From Edaphobacter dinghuensis (GTDB lineage: Bacteria > Acidobacteriota > Terriglobia > Terriglobales > Acidobacteriaceae), in contig NZ_BMGT01000004.1 of assembly GCF_014640335.1 (NCBI RefSeq), positions 390,839 to 454,838 of the forward strand: 64,000 nt of DNA. Direction: 5' to 3'. The notes under the pieces were generated by a model. That model saw only the letters and a list, made by a program, of their open reading frames with translations, did no database searches and was not told the origin of the DNA. The position numbers and the translations under genes were made by a program. Positions within the stretch are counted from its first letter, which is position 1. The number at the start of each line of letters is the position of its first letter. Positions 24,731-36,257 of the stretch are shown here, in pieces.

Positions 24731-25945
24731 TCATGGATTAAAACGGTCGGGCCAGCGCCAGCGGGATACGAGATAAGGTTTGTCGGCCTCGAAGGCGGCG
24801 GCGAGATCCTGAATATGCTTTTCGGGCGGCGTGCCATTGCCGGTGAGGACAAGATGGGAGGCGACCCAGGCAAGATAAAGCGGTGTTAGCGCACCGAGCA
24901 GGTGGCCACGGTTGATGGTGCGCAGGCGGTAAGCCAGGGCGAAGTCGTAGATGATGCGCGCCCACAGGCTGTCGGGCATGTTGAAGCTGGCCGCCGGTGT
25001 GACGGAGAGGCGCTTAAGTCCGAGCAGTGAGTTTGGCGGCAGGACGAGCGACCAGATCTCGTGCAGGTTAGCGTAAGCGAGATGGAAGGCATCGAGCATT
25101 GGCGCGATGTCTGGGGCTTCCGCAGGAGTGGTAGACGGGGCAAAGGGCCGTACGGGCTGCGCACCTCGCGCACGTTGCCAGAAGGCGGCTTTGGTGTCGA
25201 TTTCGTTGAAGAGCGAGCCGCCGATCTGTGCAAGTAGTGTATTGAGATCTGCTGTCGCCGGTTGCGGAAGCGTGCGGAGGCCGATGTCGATTTCGGCGAT
25301 GGTGTAGTTTGAGGTGGCAGCCTCCACCGAGGCCCACAGCAGAGCCTCATTCTGATTGGTGGATGTAAATCTTTGTGCAACTGCGGCGAGCCGCTCTGCC
25401 ATACGCAGAGAGAGAGCTAGATCGATAGCGAGAGGAAAGCGAGGTCGAATGCAGAAGAGCGCACGAGTAACCGGATAGAGAATGGCGGAGTTGACGAGAC
25501 CTTCGCGAGGGCCAAGGTTGTAGTGCGCCATGGCGAGGTCGGTGTTCGACCCTGTGACCGATGCAGCGAGAGCACGGATAGCCTCAGGGGCGAGCGATTG
25601 GCATTCGGCGCCGAGCAGAAGACAGGCGCCGGCCTGGGCTTGTTCAGCACCTTTGAAGGCGTTGAGATAGTCGGCTGCGGTAAGCACCCAGTTGGTAGTC
25701 GAGGTTGCCGCCGGAGTATAGGGTACAAGTTGAATATTGGCCGGCGGCGCAGGGAGTGTGCCGTTCGACGCAGCTACGGCAGTGGCGACAAGGACGGTCT
25801 GATTGGGAAAGGCGGCGGCAAGGTTCGCCAGCATCGCCTCGAACGATCCGTTGGGCAACGGAGGAAGGCTGACGAGGAGGTTGCCTGTGGTGATGGCGGC
25901 TGTCTGCTGTGTTGCGGCGTCGATATGAGTTGGGGTGGAGGCCAT
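24731..25945 (-). CDS. GT-A-like protein lacking the acidic metal motif, unknown function
   Basis: 404 aa. The pattern AHYNLGPREGLVNSAILYPVTRALFCIRPRFPLAIDLALS resembles the acceptor region of mannosylglycerate- or glucosylglycerate-synthase type glycosyltransferases (DLxxPxYxRxxxxG.itn..lYPltralyG..xrqPl.gDfglS), and FWQRARGAQPVRPF resembles their later helices. At the place where those enzymes carry an Asp-x-Asp, the sequence reads LLLGAECQS, without two acidic residues. So it may be a non-catalytic relative or have altered chemistry. No signal peptide. It lies downstream of glgE and treS-mak on the same strand, 100 bases after treS-mak. Confidence 0.5.
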   Translation of the reverse strand: MASTPTHIDAATQQTAAITTGNLLVSLPPLPNGSFEAMLANLAAAFPNQTVLVATAVAASNGTLPAPPANIQLVPYTPAATSTTNWVLTAADYLNAFKGAEQAQAGACLLLGAECQSLAPEAIRALAASVTGSNTDLAMAHYNLGPREGLVNSAILYPVTRALFCIRPRFPLAIDLALSLRMAERLAAVAQRFTSTNQNEALLWASVEAATSNYTIAEIDIGLRTLPQPATADLNTLLAQIGGSLFNEIDTKAAFWQRARGAQPVRPFAPSTTPAEAPDIAPMLDAFHLAYANLHEIWSLVLPPNSLLGLKRLSVTPAASFNMPDSLWARIIYDFALAYRLRTINRGHLLGALTPLYLAWVASHLVLTGNGTPPEKHIQDLAAAFEADKPYLVSRWRWPDRFNP

Positions 25946-26045
25946 CGTAGGTTTCTATTGAATATTTCCCGGATACTTTCTTAGATATGTTTCAAATGCT
26001 TCAGCGGACGGACATCTCTCAGGTCCCGTAGATACGACAGTCAGC

Positions 26046-29000
26046 TTACGGCAAGTTGCCCTCGCGTGGAAGAGTGAGGATGCCGGTAAGCGGGATGCGA
26101 ACCCACGCCGGGCGATTGTTGAGTTCGTAGAGTAGCTCATAGAGCGCTTTTTCAAGAAGATATGCGTTGAGCAGAATGTGCGCCTGCGGAGGCTTGGGGA
26201 TGAGGTTTGGATTGACGTTGATGGTTTGGCGATAAGCGTGGAGAAATTCAGTAGCCACAGCGTTCTGCCAGAGTCGCGCCCATGCTTCGAGGTTGCGGGC
26301 GTCAGCTTCATTGTTGGGCGGCCGACGCTGAGTGAAGGCGCTAAGTCCGGCGTAGGCGGCGTAGCTGAAAGAGCGAAGCATCCCGGCAACGTCCTTGAGT
26401 GGTGACTGCTTGGCGCGGCGTTCGACGAGCGGGCGCGCGGGCTCGCCTTCGAAGTCGAGGATGACATAGTCGCCATGCGAGCGGAGGACCTGGCCAAGGT
26501 GATAGTCGCCGTGAATGCGAATGCGCTGGCCGGAGGCTCCGGGAGCCGACGAGGTGATGATGTTGGCACGAGCAAAGAGATCGATGCGGCGACTGAGGAG
26601 GAGGGCGGCGCTGTCGACAGTGGCATCGTCGGTGAGATGCGACATGCCACGTTTGAGGGCGTCAAGCGTCCGCACGATCTGCGCATCGATGCGGGTGGCG
26701 TCGGCTTCGAGGTCAGAGGGCGAGAATGGCTCGGGGGAGAATGCGGCGTCTTCGGTTGGGGTGGCGAGAGCAAGGTGCATCTCGGCGGTGCGGCGGCCGA
26801 GCAGAGCGGCGGCATCGAGATAGAGGCCGGCGTGTTCGTGAGCGATCTTGTGGGATGCACTCTCTGCTTCTTTCTCAAGTGGATCGAGAAAGGAGGGTTG
26901 TTTGCCGGTATCGTGTGGCGTGGGGTTGGTGGCAGCGCTTTCGTAGTAGCGTGAGAGCTCGTCGAGAGTCCACTGCCAGCCGTCGCCCTCATTTTCGACG
27001 AGACCTTGCAGCATCGCGACGGTGATGGGTTCGGAGTTCTCTGCGGTGAGGCGAATGTCGCCGAGGAAAGGCGCGATGCGGGGGAAGTGTGCAGTCTCAG
27101 TGAGGAAGCGGCCGATCTCGGTATCTGGATTTTCACCCGGCTGCAGACGACGGAAGAGCTTCATGATGAGCTTGGCGTCATAGAGAATGGAGGTGTTCGA
27201 CTGCTCGGCTGAGCCGGTACGCGCCGGAAGAGGACCAGTGCCGCGAGTCGCTGCAAAGGCAGAGCTGCTGTGGCCTTGAATGGAGCCGTGTTGCGCAGGC
27301 ATCTCGCTGTTGGCTTCGATGAGTTTGAGCAGAGATTGGCGCAGGTCTTCGCGAGCTACGGCGTCGTGCAGGATAGCGGGACCGGTGGGGGTGGTCAGCG
27401 TGGCGATGATGCTGCCGGGGGTCGAGCTACGAATATTCTCGACATCTTCTCCGGTGGAAATAGTAAGCGGAAGTTGATAGATGTCCTTGGCTTCGCCTTC
27501 TGCCTGATTTTCGTATGTGATCTCAAGGAAGACGAGGGCTGCGTTGATGTTCGGTAGCTGAACCCAATCGAGAACGCAAACGGTCTTGATCGTACGCGAC
27601 TTGGCTCCGAACCAGCGTTGATGCGGCAAGTAGGTGGGCAGAATTTGCTGAAGTAGTTCGAGCCCGCTACCCGTGAGCAGGCCATCGAGTGTAGGACTGA
27701 GAAGCTCGAGCGTGCGCTCGCCTTCCTGAATGGCGATGGGTTCAGGAGCTTCGGCTGCTGGTTGCAGCTCGAGCCAGAGAAAAGAGTAGGGTGAGAGCGT
27801 GAGCGCGTATGGCTGTGCCGTGATGACAGGAAAAGGCACGTAGCCCAGCATCTCCACTGGAACCATATTGGCGAACTGCGAAAGATCGAGCGAGATTGGC
27901 TGAGCGAAGCGCGAGAGATTCGCAACGCAAAGGACGATCTCGGGAGGCGTGCCATCGTTGCGGTCATAACAGCGGATGTAGGCGAGGACCTTGCGGTTTT
28001 CCGGGTTGAGGAACTCAAGCGAGCCGCGTCCGAAGACCTGGAAGAGCTTACGCAACGCGATCATGTTGCGCGTCCAGTGCAGCAGAGATGACTGGTCGCT
28101 GAGCTGGGCTTCGACATTGATGGCCTGATAGCCCCATATGGGGTCCATGATGACAGGTGCGTAGAGTCGCGCTGGGACGGCGCGAGAGAAGCCTGCGTTG
28201 CGGTCGGAGGTCCACTGCATGGGCGTGCGGACGCCATTGCGATCGCCGAGGTAGATGTTATCGCCCATGCCGATTTCGTCGCCGTAATAGAGAATTGGTG
28301 TGCCCGGAAAGCTGAAGAGCAGCGAGTTCAGTAGCTCAATGCGGTGGCGGTTGTTGTCGAGCAGAGGAGCGAGACGGCGGCGAATGCCTACGTTGATGCG
28401 CATACGCGGATCTGCGGAGTAGGCGAGATACATATAGTCGCGCTCGTCGTTGGTGACCATCTCGAGCGTCAGCTCATCATGATTGCGAAGGAAGAGGCCC
28501 CACTGGCAGTTATCAGGAATGGCCGGGGTTTGCGCCATGATGTCGGTGATGGGAAGGCGGTCTTCCTGGCGCAGCGCCATGTAGATGCGCGGCATCAGGG
28601 GAAAGTGGAAGGCCATGTGGCATTCGTCGCCTTCGCCGAAGTATGGACGAACATCGTCGGGCCACATGTTGGCTTCAGCAAGGATGGCGCGGTTTCCATA
28701 TTCAGCGTCGATGACAGCGCGAATTTCTTTGATCTTGACGTGGGTTTCAGGAACATTCTCGCAACTGGTGCCGTCTCGTTCGACGAGATAGGGAATGGCG
28801 TCGAGGCGAAGAGCGTCTACTCCGAGATCGAGCCAGAAGCGCATGGCTTTAAGGACTTCTTCCATGACACGCGGATTGTCGAAGTTGAGGTCGGGTTGAT
28901 GCGAGAAGAAGCGGTGCCAGTAATACTGTTGTGCGACCTCATCCCAGGTCCAGTTCGATTTTTCGGTGTCGGTGAAGATGATGCGGACACCCTCAAAGAG

Positions 29001-29423
29001 CCTGTCGGTGTCGGACCAGACATACATGTTGCGTTCGGGTGAATCTTTGGGGGCAAGCCGTGCGGCCTGAAACCACGGATGCTGGTCGGAGGTGTGATTG
29101 ATGACCAACTCAATCATCACCTGCATGCCGCGCTGGTGGGCGGCATCGAGAAACTGCTTGAAATCATCGATGGTGCCGTAGCTGGGATTGACATCGATGT
29201 AATTGGCGATGTCGTAGCCATCGTCGCGCAGAGGTGATGGGAAGAAAGGCAGCAGCCAGATGCAGGTAACACCGAGGTCTTGCAGATAATCAAGACGTGA
29301 GAGGAGTCCACCGAAATCGCCGATACCATCATTGTTGGAGTCGGCGAAGGCGCGGACATGCAACTCATAGATGACCGCGTCTTTGTACCAGAGAGGATCG
29401 GTGGCGCTGCCGGATTTCTTCAC
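26046..29423 (-). CDS. treS: trehalose synthase / maltokinase fusion (TreS-Mak)
   Basis: 1125 aa. Residues 1 to about 555 are a GH13 trehalose synthase: nucleophile Asp208 ([11 protein letters not shown]), acid/base Glu250 (ILAEANMWP), third acid Asp316 ([10 protein letters not shown]), and the YGDEIGMGD segment. From about 600 on is a maltokinase: [16 protein letters not shown] opening, then [10 protein letters not shown] catalytic loop and DFEGEP metal motif near the C-terminus. TreS interconverts trehalose and maltose; Mak phosphorylates maltose to maltose-1-phosphate, the GlgE donor. Its ATG overlaps the glgE stop (ATGA), so the pair is translationally coupled. Confidence 0.95.
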   Translation of the reverse strand: MKKSGSATDPLWYKDAVIYELHVRAFADSNNDGIGDFGGLLSRLDYLQDLGVTCIWLLPFFPSPLRDDGYDIANYIDVNPSYGTIDDFKQFLDAAHQRGMQVMIELVINHTSDQHPWFQAARLAPKDSPERNMYVWSDTDRLFEGVRIIFTDTEKSNWTWDEVAQQYYWHRFFSHQPDLNFDNPRVMEEVLKAMRFWLDLGVDALRLDAIPYLVERDGTSCENVPETHVKIKEIRAVIDAEYGNRAILAEANMWPDDVRPYFGEGDECHMAFHFPLMPRIYMALRQEDRLPITDIMAQTPAIPDNCQWGLFLRNHDELTLEMVTNDERDYMYLAYSADPRMRINVGIRRRLAPLLDNNRHRIELLNSLLFSFPGTPILYYGDEIGMGDNIYLGDRNGVRTPMQWTSDRNAGFSRAVPARLYAPVIMDPIWGYQAINVEAQLSDQSSLLHWTRNMIALRKLFQVFGRGSLEFLNPENRKVLAYIRCYDRNDGTPPEIVLCVANLSRFAQPISLDLSQFANMVPVEMLGYVPFPVITAQPYALTLSPYSFLWLELQPAAEAPEPIAIQEGERTLELLSPTLDGLLTGSGLELLQQILPTYLPHQRWFGAKSRTIKTVCVLDWVQLPNINAALVFLEITYENQAEGEAKDIYQLPLTISTGEDVENIRSSTPGSIIATLTTPTGPAILHDAVAREDLRQSLLKLIEANSEMPAQHGSIQGHSSSAFAATRGTGPLPARTGSAEQSNTSILYDAKLIMKLFRRLQPGENPDTEIGRFLTETAHFPRIAPFLGDIRLTAENSEPITVAMLQGLVENEGDGWQWTLDELSRYYESAATNPTPHDTGKQPSFLDPLEKEAESASHKIAHEHAGLYLDAAALLGRRTAEMHLALATPTEDAAFSPEPFSPSDLEADATRIDAQIVRTLDALKRGMSHLTDDATVDSAALLLSRRIDLFARANIITSSAPGASGQRIRIHGDYHLGQVLRSHGDYVILDFEGEPARPLVERRAKQSPLKDVAGMLRSFSYAAYAGLSAFTQRRPPNNEADARNLEAWARLWQNAVATEFLHAYRQTINVNPNLIPKPPQAHILLNAYLLEKALYELLYELNNRPAWVRIPLTGILTLPREGNLP

Positions 29424-31465
29424 TCAGTTGTCTCCGCCTGTGCAGGTGCTGAGGTGAGTTTAGTACCGTTTCCGTTGTTCGGGTCACGTGTGATGCGGAA
29501 GACGTGTGCGGGCATCACATCGGGACGCAGAGCGACATAGTTACTGCGGCCATGCCACTGATAGTGGGTTCCGGTCAAAAGATCTTCTACATCAAAGGCC
29601 TGACCGTGGCCGATGGCGAGGTGCTTAAGATCGAGGTCGATCCAGCCAGCCTGCTCCTGTACAGGATCGAGGTTGATTGCGACCAGAATGAGATTGTCCT
29701 CCGTTATCTTGCTATAGCAGAGGATGTGCGGGTTATCGACTGGATGGAAGTGGAGGGAGCTATCGCTTTGCAGCGCCCGATTCTCTCGTCGAATTTGGTT
29801 AAGGCGCGTGATGAGGGGGGCAAGAGAGTGTTGAGCGTTGCGGTCCCATCGGCGAATCTCATACTTTTCGCTGTTGAGATATTCTTCACTGCCGGGTTTC
29901 GCGGGAAGGTTTTCACCCAGCTCGAAGGCGGGACCGTAGATGCCGTAGTTTGCGCCAAGCGTGGCAGCGAGGATGACACGCTGCATGAAGGCGGGCCGTC
30001 CGCCGGTTTGAAGCGTTTCGTGAAGGATATCGGGCGTATTGGGCCATAGATTGGGGCGGAAGAAATCGCTGATGGGCGGTCTGGTAATTTCTTCGAAATA
30101 CTGCTGCAACTCGGAGCCGGTATTACGCCAAGTGAAGTAGGTATAGGACTGGGTGAATCCTGCTTTGGCAAGCGAGTACATGACGTGTGGGCGGGTGAAG
30201 GCTTCGGCGAGGAAGATGACCCCGGGATGCTTTTTATGAATCTCGCTGATGCACCACTCCCAGAACGGCAGCGCTTTGGTATGAGGGTTGTCGACGCGAA
30301 AGATATGCACATCGTGCTGAATCCAGTAATCGAAGACATTATGCAAAGCCTGCCAGAGCGAACGCCAACTGGAGGACTCAAAGTTAAGCGGATAGATGTC
30401 CTGATATTTCTTTGGCGGATTTTCTGCATACTGAATGGACCCATCGGGTCGCTTGATAAACCAGTCAGGATGCTCCGTGACCCAGGGATGATCGGGAGAG
30501 CATTGAAAGGCAATATCGAGCGCGAGTTCCATACCATGTGTGCGAGCGGCAGTGACCAAGTGCTCGAAATCGGCTAGCGTGCCAAGCTGCTGATGGATCG
30601 CTGTGTGGCCCCCATCTTTTGCGCCGATGGCCCACGGGCTGCCCGGGTCGCCTTTAGATGCGACAACGTTGTTATTGGGGCCTTTACGGAATGCTTCGCC
30701 GATGGGATGAATCGGTGGAAGATAGAGAACGTCGAACCCCATTGCCGCGATGTCGGGTAGAAGCGCTTCGACATCTGCGAAGGTGCCGTGCCGGGAGGGA
30801 TCGGTGGAGGAGGAGCGAGGAAACATCTCGTACCAAGCGGAAAAACGCGCACGTTCACGATCGACCCAGAGCGAGAGCTTCTGTTCGTAGCGTGTGGCAA
30901 GGGTAAGGTCGGGATATCGATTGACGATGTCGATCAACTTGTCGTCGATGGGATTGGTAGCCAGATCAGCTTTGTTGGCACTCTGTTGAAGAGTAGTCAG
31001 AGCCCGGCCAATGAGTTTGGCATCCGTACTCTTGGCGCGAGTTGCAGCCTCTTCAAGCAGAATAGCCCCGGTGCGGAGCGCAAGAGGAATATTTTGTGCT
31101 GCTGAGACAGCATCTGCGTTTGGATCGTGTTGAGCGGCGAGGCGCTTTTGAAGGTCTGCAAACCATGTGCCGAAGTGGTCGATCCATGCCTCGATGCTAT
31201 AGCTCCAGGCCCCGAGCTTGTCTACAGTAAACGTCGCCGACCAGAGATCGTTGGTCAGTGGTCTGAGCGGAACAGATCGCCATGCCCTGTCCTTCTCGTG
31301 ACGAAAGAGCAGCCGTCCGGCAATATGGTCGTGCCCGTCAGCGAAGACCGCTGCGGTCACAGTGACGCTATCGCCCAGCGTTCGCTTGGCGGAATAACGG
31401 CCGCAGCCGACTTCTGGTTGAACATCTTCAATAATGACGCGCTTGCGACCCTCAACAGGTTTCAT
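29420..31465 (-). CDS. glgE: alpha-1,4-glucan:maltose-1-phosphate maltosyltransferase GlgE
   Basis: 681 aa GH13_3 enzyme, extending alpha-glucan with maltosyl units from maltose-1-phosphate. An N-terminal beta-sandwich and helical domain (to about residue 200) is followed by the barrel: [17 protein letters not shown] (249-265), nucleophile Asp392 in [16 protein letters not shown], acid/base Glu421 in FLAEAFTRP. These positions are almost those of the studied Streptomyces enzyme. It heads the minus-strand arm, with its ATG 161 bases from the divergent GH15 gene and only a weak TTGAG as ribosome site. The overlap with treS-mak makes a maltose-1-phosphate production and use pair. Confidence 0.95.
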   Translation of the reverse strand: MKPVEGRKRVIIEDVQPEVGCGRYSAKRTLGDSVTVTAAVFADGHDHIAGRLLFRHEKDRAWRSVPLRPLTNDLWSATFTVDKLGAWSYSIEAWIDHFGTWFADLQKRLAAQHDPNADAVSAAQNIPLALRTGAILLEEAATRAKSTDAKLIGRALTTLQQSANKADLATNPIDDKLIDIVNRYPDLTLATRYEQKLSLWVDRERARFSAWYEMFPRSSSTDPSRHGTFADVEALLPDIAAMGFDVLYLPPIHPIGEAFRKGPNNNVVASKGDPGSPWAIGAKDGGHTAIHQQLGTLADFEHLVTAARTHGMELALDIAFQCSPDHPWVTEHPDWFIKRPDGSIQYAENPPKKYQDIYPLNFESSSWRSLWQALHNVFDYWIQHDVHIFRVDNPHTKALPFWEWCISEIHKKHPGVIFLAEAFTRPHVMYSLAKAGFTQSYTYFTWRNTGSELQQYFEEITRPPISDFFRPNLWPNTPDILHETLQTGGRPAFMQRVILAATLGANYGIYGPAFELGENLPAKPGSEEYLNSEKYEIRRWDRNAQHSLAPLITRLNQIRRENRALQSDSSLHFHPVDNPHILCYSKITEDNLILVAINLDPVQEQAGWIDLDLKHLAIGHGQAFDVEDLLTGTHYQWHGRSNYVALRPDVMPAHVFRITRDPNNGNGTKLTSAPAQAETTE

Positions 31466-31626
31466 TCAACTCAATTCCAAAGTGTGTAGATGTTAATGAT
31501 TCGTTTCGACAAATGATTGGCTCTATGCATCCTACCGTTTATGAGCGAACCGCTGACTAGAGAGATGCGATTGGCTCATGTGCGGTTGCTGATGATGAAG
31601 CGCTGCCGTCAAAGAGGAAGAGACTA

Positions 31627-33444
31627 ATGGCACGACGGAAGAAAAAAGAGGAGTTACGCTTGCATGGCGCAAGAATTGAAGACTACTGCCTGATTGGAGA
31701 TTGCGAAACGGCAGCACTAGTCTCACGCGAAGGCTCGATTGACTGGCTGTGCTGGCCGACGTTTTCATCGGGAGCATGTTTTGCAGCGCTGCTGGGGACG
31801 AGTGACCATGGCTTCTGGAAGATAGCCCCGGCTGGCAAGATAAAGACGATTCGGCGGCAGTATCGGGAGCATACGCTGATTGTTGAGACAACCTTTGAGA
31901 CATCAAAAGGCGAGGTATGTGTCATCGACTTCATGCCACCGCGTGACGAGCACTCCAGCCTGGTTCGAATCGTACGCGGTGTACGCGGTAAAGTTGCGAT
32001 GCGAATGGATCTTGCGATCCGTTTTGACTATGGTCGTACGACTCCCTGGGTGACAAGTGTTAAGGGAGAATTACGAGCTGTGGCTGGACCCAATATGGTC
32101 GTGTTGCAGACCAAGGCTCCCCTGCACGGCAAAGGGATGACGACGGTTAGTGAATTTACGGTGAAAGCGCATGAGTCTGTGACGTTCACGCTGACGAATC
32201 TCTCCTCCCTTGCGGAGGTTCCGCCCGAGATGCCGCCGGCCAGGGCATTAGCAGAGACGCAGAGACTATGGACCGAGTGGGCGCACCGCAATCAGTACAA
32301 GGGTCCATACAAAGAGGTCATTGAGCGATCGTTGATTACGCTGAAGGCATTGAGCTATCGGCCTTCCGGCGGAATCGTCGCTGCAGTTACCACTTCGCTG
32401 CCGGAAAAGATCGGCGGCGTGCGCAACTGGGATTATCGCTATTGCTGGCTGCGTGACACGTCGTTTACGCTCCTCATCCTTATGCTGGCCGGATATGAAG
32501 AGGAAGCAGTCGCCTGGAGAAGATGGCTGTTGCGCGCTATTGCGGGCGCCCCCGATCAGGTACAGACTATCTATGGAATATGGGGCGAACGGCAGATTTT
32601 AGAGTGGGAGGCGGAGTGGCTGCCCGGCTATCGAAACTCGCGGCCCGTACGCATCGGCAATGCCGCAGTCAATCAATTTCAACTGGATGTGTTCGGAGAG
32701 GTTGCGGCTGCACTGGCGAGAACTCCAGAACCTGAAGAGAGCATTCGACTGCCTGCAACAGCGCTGCAGGCTTCGCTGGTCGATCATCTATGTGATGTAT
32801 GGCGACAGCCCGACGAGGGAATCTGGGAGACGCGCGACGGCAGAAAGCACTTCACTCATTCGAAGGTAATGGCGTGGGTGGCATTGGATCGCGCGATCAA
32901 GCATCACGAAAAATTCGATGGCGGTGGAGACATTAAGCGATGGAGAAAAGTTCGCAACGAAATTCATAAAGAGGTCTGCGCCAAGGGCTTCAATAAAAAG
33001 ATGAACAGCTTCGTGCAGTCTTACGGATCGAAGGAGCTGGATGCATCGTGTCTGCGGATCGCGATGGTCGGATTTCTTCCGCCTGATGATCCGCGCATCC
33101 GTGGAACAGTGGAGGCAATCGAAAAGCACCTGATGAAAGGCGGCTTTGTGCAGCGGTATAACACAAGGACGAGCGATGATGGGTTGCCCGGAGGGGAAGG
33201 AGTCTTTTTGGCGTGCAGCTTTTGGATGGTGACCAATCTTTGGCTCATCGGACGCAAAGAAGATGCGATTGTGCTCTATGAGCGACTGCTGAATCTATGC
33301 AACGATGTCGGCCTATTGTCGGAAGAGTACGATCCTGTCGGCAAACAGTTGGTAGGAAATTTTCCGCAAGCTCTTACGCATATCGCACTTGTTCATGCAG
33401 CCTATGCGATCTCGGGAATGTGGCATCCTCAAGGCAGCAAGTAG
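31627..33444 (+). CDS. glycoside hydrolase family 15 protein (glucoamylase/trehalase type)
   Basis: 605 aa. An N-terminal beta-sandwich (residues 15-215, starting with IEDYCLIGDCETAALVSREGSIDWLCWP) leads to the (alpha/alpha)6 barrel: NWDYRYCWLRDTSFTL, then DEGIWETRD with candidate acid Glu397 and GLLSEEYDP with candidate base Glu566/567. GH15 enzymes of this bacterial subgroup act as glucoamylases or as trehalases; position beside treY/treZ does not decide between them. No signal peptide, so cytoplasmic. The ATG at 31627 has AGAGGAAGAG upstream. TreY follows after 101 bases. Confidence 0.88.
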   Translation: MARRKKKEELRLHGARIEDYCLIGDCETAALVSREGSIDWLCWPTFSSGACFAALLGTSDHGFWKIAPAGKIKTIRRQYREHTLIVETTFETSKGEVCVIDFMPPRDEHSSLVRIVRGVRGKVAMRMDLAIRFDYGRTTPWVTSVKGELRAVAGPNMVVLQTKAPLHGKGMTTVSEFTVKAHESVTFTLTNLSSLAEVPPEMPPARALAETQRLWTEWAHRNQYKGPYKEVIERSLITLKALSYRPSGGIVAAVTTSLPEKIGGVRNWDYRYCWLRDTSFTLLILMLAGYEEEAVAWRRWLLRAIAGAPDQVQTIYGIWGERQILEWEAEWLPGYRNSRPVRIGNAAVNQFQLDVFGEVAAALARTPEPEESIRLPATALQASLVDHLCDVWRQPDEGIWETRDGRKHFTHSKVMAWVALDRAIKHHEKFDGGGDIKRWRKVRNEIHKEVCAKGFNKKMNSFVQSYGSKELDASCLRIAMVGFLPPDDPRIRGTVEAIEKHLMKGGFVQRYNTRTSDDGLPGGEGVFLACSFWMVTNLWLIGRKEDAIVLYERLLNLCNDVGLLSEEYDPVGKQLVGNFPQALTHIALVHAAYAISGMWHPQGSK

Positions 33445-33545
33445 AACCTGTGTTTGCAGACAGTTGGTACAACCAAATTGATCTTGAGAGCCTCTAAAAA
33501 GAGACTGCCAAAGCTGGCCATAACTGTCTCTGTTGAGGGTAATGT

Positions 33546-36257
33546 TTGCGTATTCCCGGCTCTACCTATCGTTTGCAACTGCACCAGGGTTTTACGTTTG
33601 ATGATGCTGCAGGTATTGTGGAGTACCTTCGTGAGCTCGGGATAACGCATGTGTACTGTTCACCTTATCTGCAGGCAGCGCCCGGAAGTACGCACGGTTA
33701 CGATGTCGTCGATCATCAAAAGGTAAACGAAGAGTTGGGTGGAGCAGAGGGCCATAATCGCTTCTGCACCAGGCTGAGAGAGGTGGGACTCGGACAGGTA
33801 CTCGATGTTGTACCCAACCATATGGCGTTGGGCAAAGAGAATCACTATTGGTGGGATGTGCTCGAGAACGGAACCTCCAGCCGTTACACCTCGTTCTTCG
33901 ATATCGACTGGCAGCCTCAGGAAGAGCGTTTGCGCGACAAGGTGTTGGTCCCGGTGCTTGCTGATCAATATGGAAGAGTTTTGCAGACGGGCGGCATCAA
34001 GGTCTTGCGGCGCGGAGGCAGGTTCCTGGTGGAGTGTGCGGGACAGACGTTTCCGGTTTCACCAACTTCTCTGCCTGTGATCCTTGCACGCGCTGCCGAG
34101 TATGCAAAGTCCGACACGCTGAATTTTCTAGCAGCGTCGTTTGGACGTCTCCCTATGCCTGAATATGTCGATCGAAGGACAACGATTACGCGCCATCGCG
34201 ACAAAGTCGTGCTATTCACATTGCTCGATCGCCTATGCGCGGAAGAGCCGGGGGTGTGCAATGCGATTGATCGCTCCGTTGCGGAGTTGAATGGGAATTT
34301 GGACGCATTGGACGACTTTCTCAATCAACAGAATTACCGGCTCTCTTATTGGAAAACGGCGGACCAACAACTTGGATATCGGCGTTTTTTCGATGTGAAC
34401 TCGCTGATCGGATTGCGTGTGGAACGCGAGCACGTGTTTGAAGAAGTTCATGCGCTTGTTCTGGATTGGTTGCAGCGCGGCATTCTGGATGGCGTGCGGG
34501 TCGATCATCCAGATGGCCTGCGTGACCCGCTGGAGTATCTGCAGCGCCTGCGCGAGCGTGCTCCCGATGCATGGATCGTTGGCGAGAAGATTCTTGAGCG
34601 TGGAGAGTTTCTGCGCGAGAGCTGGCCTATCGAAGGTACGACCGGCTATGACTTCTTGAATGCCGCTGCCGGAGTGCTGGTATCGTCGCAGGGAATGGAG
34701 GAGTTGAGCAAGGTCTATCAGAATTTTTTGGGGAGCGATTTCTCTGAAGAACTTACGAATTTTTCAGTCCTGGCGCACAACAAAAAAGTCAGTGTCACCC
34801 AGGAGGGCCTGGGGAGCGATGTCAATCGCTTGACCAGTATGTTCGTTGAAATATGCGAGGCCAATCGCAATCAGCGTGATTACACGAGGGCCGAGATACG
34901 GCGGGCCATCCGTGAGATTGCTGCCTGTTTTGCAATCTATCGTACCTATGTGGTCCCGGCACGGGATGAGATTACGGATGAAGACAGGGCGTATATCTCG
35001 CATGCCGCAGAGTATGCCAAGCAGGAGCGGCAGGATATCGATGGCGGTCTTTTCGACTTTCTTCGCGATGTGCTGACGATGAGGGTGACCGGCAAGCAGG
35101 AGAGCGAATTCTTGCTGCGGTTTCAACAGTTCACCGGCCCGGTGATGGCGAAGGGCGTGGAAGATACGGCTTTGTATTGCTACAACCGTCTCTCCGCGAT
35201 GAATGAGGTTGGTGGTGATCCAGGCAGCAACGGATTGAGCGTTGCGGAATTTCATGCCTATTGCGCAAAGATGCAGGCGACGCATCCGTTGACCATGACG
35301 ACTCTCTCTACCCATGACACAAAGCGCGCGGAAGATGTGAGGGCGAGAATCGAGGTGCTGTCGGAGATGCCGTCGAGGTTCAGTGCGGCGATTCACCGCT
35401 GGGCGCGGATGAATAACGGGTTTCGCACCGCAAGAGCAGGCTCAGGCGCAATGCCTGATCGCAATACGGAATACCTGTACTACCAGACATTGATCGGAGC
35501 ATGGCCGCTGTCGGTCGAGCGTGCGCAGGCCTATATGTTGAAAGCGGTGCGTGAGGCGAAGCAGCAGACGACATGGACCGCGAACAATAAAGAGTTCGAA
35601 GATGCACTGGCCAGATTCATCTCCGGTACATTAGCGCATACGCCGTTCCTGAAAGACTTGGAGCAGTTTGTCGATAAGGTAAAAGATGCAGGTCGCGTGA
35701 ATTCTCTGGCACAGACATTGATGAAATATACGGCGCCGGGAGTGCCGGATACCTATCAGGGGACTGAGATCTGGGACCTTAGCCTGGTCGATCCGGACAA
35801 CAGGCGCCCCGTGGATTACCAGGAACGTATTCGATTGATGAAGGCGTTGAAAAAGCTGCACGGCGACAATATTGCGGCGCAGGTGATGGCGCGCTCCGAT
35901 GAAGGCTTGCCAAAGATGTGGGTCGTTCATCATGCGCTGCAATTGCGACGCGAAAGGCCGGAGTGGTTCGGTGCAGATGCAGCCTACACGCCATTGCCTG
36001 TGGATGGGCCGAAGAGCGAGCACGCCATCGCCTATCTCCGCGGCGATTCGCTTGCCGTAGTAGTGCCGAGGTTGACGGTGAAGCTGGGTGGAGTGTGGAG
36101 AGAGGCAAGCATCGTGCTTCCTCGGGGCAAGTGGCTCAATCTGCTGACTAAGACGGAACTGAATGGGGGCAGAGTTGCGGTTAGGAGCTTGCTGAACAGT
36201 TTTCCGGTTGCGCTGCTTGTACGCAAGGACGACAACAAGGAGCAGGGCAATGCATAA
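33546..36257 (+). CDS. treY: maltooligosyltrehalose synthase TreY
   Basis: 903 aa GH13_26 isomerase turning the reducing end of a glucan chain into a trehalosyl unit. It opens with RIPGSTYRLQLHQGFTFDDA, then THVYCSPYLQAAPGSTHGYDVVDH and VLDVVPNHMA. DGVRVDHPDGLRDP holds the nucleophile, and WIVGEKILERGEFLRESWPIEGTTGYDF the acid. TMTTLSTHDTKRAEDVRARI holds the third acidic residue. The start is a TTG at 33546 with GAGG seven bases before; no better start is nearby. The last eight bases overlap treZ. Confidence 0.95.
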   Translation: MRIPGSTYRLQLHQGFTFDDAAGIVEYLRELGITHVYCSPYLQAAPGSTHGYDVVDHQKVNEELGGAEGHNRFCTRLREVGLGQVLDVVPNHMALGKENHYWWDVLENGTSSRYTSFFDIDWQPQEERLRDKVLVPVLADQYGRVLQTGGIKVLRRGGRFLVECAGQTFPVSPTSLPVILARAAEYAKSDTLNFLAASFGRLPMPEYVDRRTTITRHRDKVVLFTLLDRLCAEEPGVCNAIDRSVAELNGNLDALDDFLNQQNYRLSYWKTADQQLGYRRFFDVNSLIGLRVEREHVFEEVHALVLDWLQRGILDGVRVDHPDGLRDPLEYLQRLRERAPDAWIVGEKILERGEFLRESWPIEGTTGYDFLNAAAGVLVSSQGMEELSKVYQNFLGSDFSEELTNFSVLAHNKKVSVTQEGLGSDVNRLTSMFVEICEANRNQRDYTRAEIRRAIREIAACFAIYRTYVVPARDEITDEDRAYISHAAEYAKQERQDIDGGLFDFLRDVLTMRVTGKQESEFLLRFQQFTGPVMAKGVEDTALYCYNRLSAMNEVGGDPGSNGLSVAEFHAYCAKMQATHPLTMTTLSTHDTKRAEDVRARIEVLSEMPSRFSAAIHRWARMNNGFRTARAGSGAMPDRNTEYLYYQTLIGAWPLSVERAQAYMLKAVREAKQQTTWTANNKEFEDALARFISGTLAHTPFLKDLEQFVDKVKDAGRVNSLAQTLMKYTAPGVPDTYQGTEIWDLSLVDPDNRRPVDYQERIRLMKALKKLHGDNIAAQVMARSDEGLPKMWVVHHALQLRRERPEWFGADAAYTPLPVDGPKSEHAIAYLRGDSLAVVVPRLTVKLGGVWREASIVLPRGKWLNLLTKTELNGGRVAVRSLLNSFPVALLVRKDDNKEQGNA

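Noticed and set aside
25955..27136. 393-aa Ser/Pro/Thr-rich open frame within treS-mak
   Set aside because: Low-complexity alternative-frame translation of the maltokinase part, which itself is intact.
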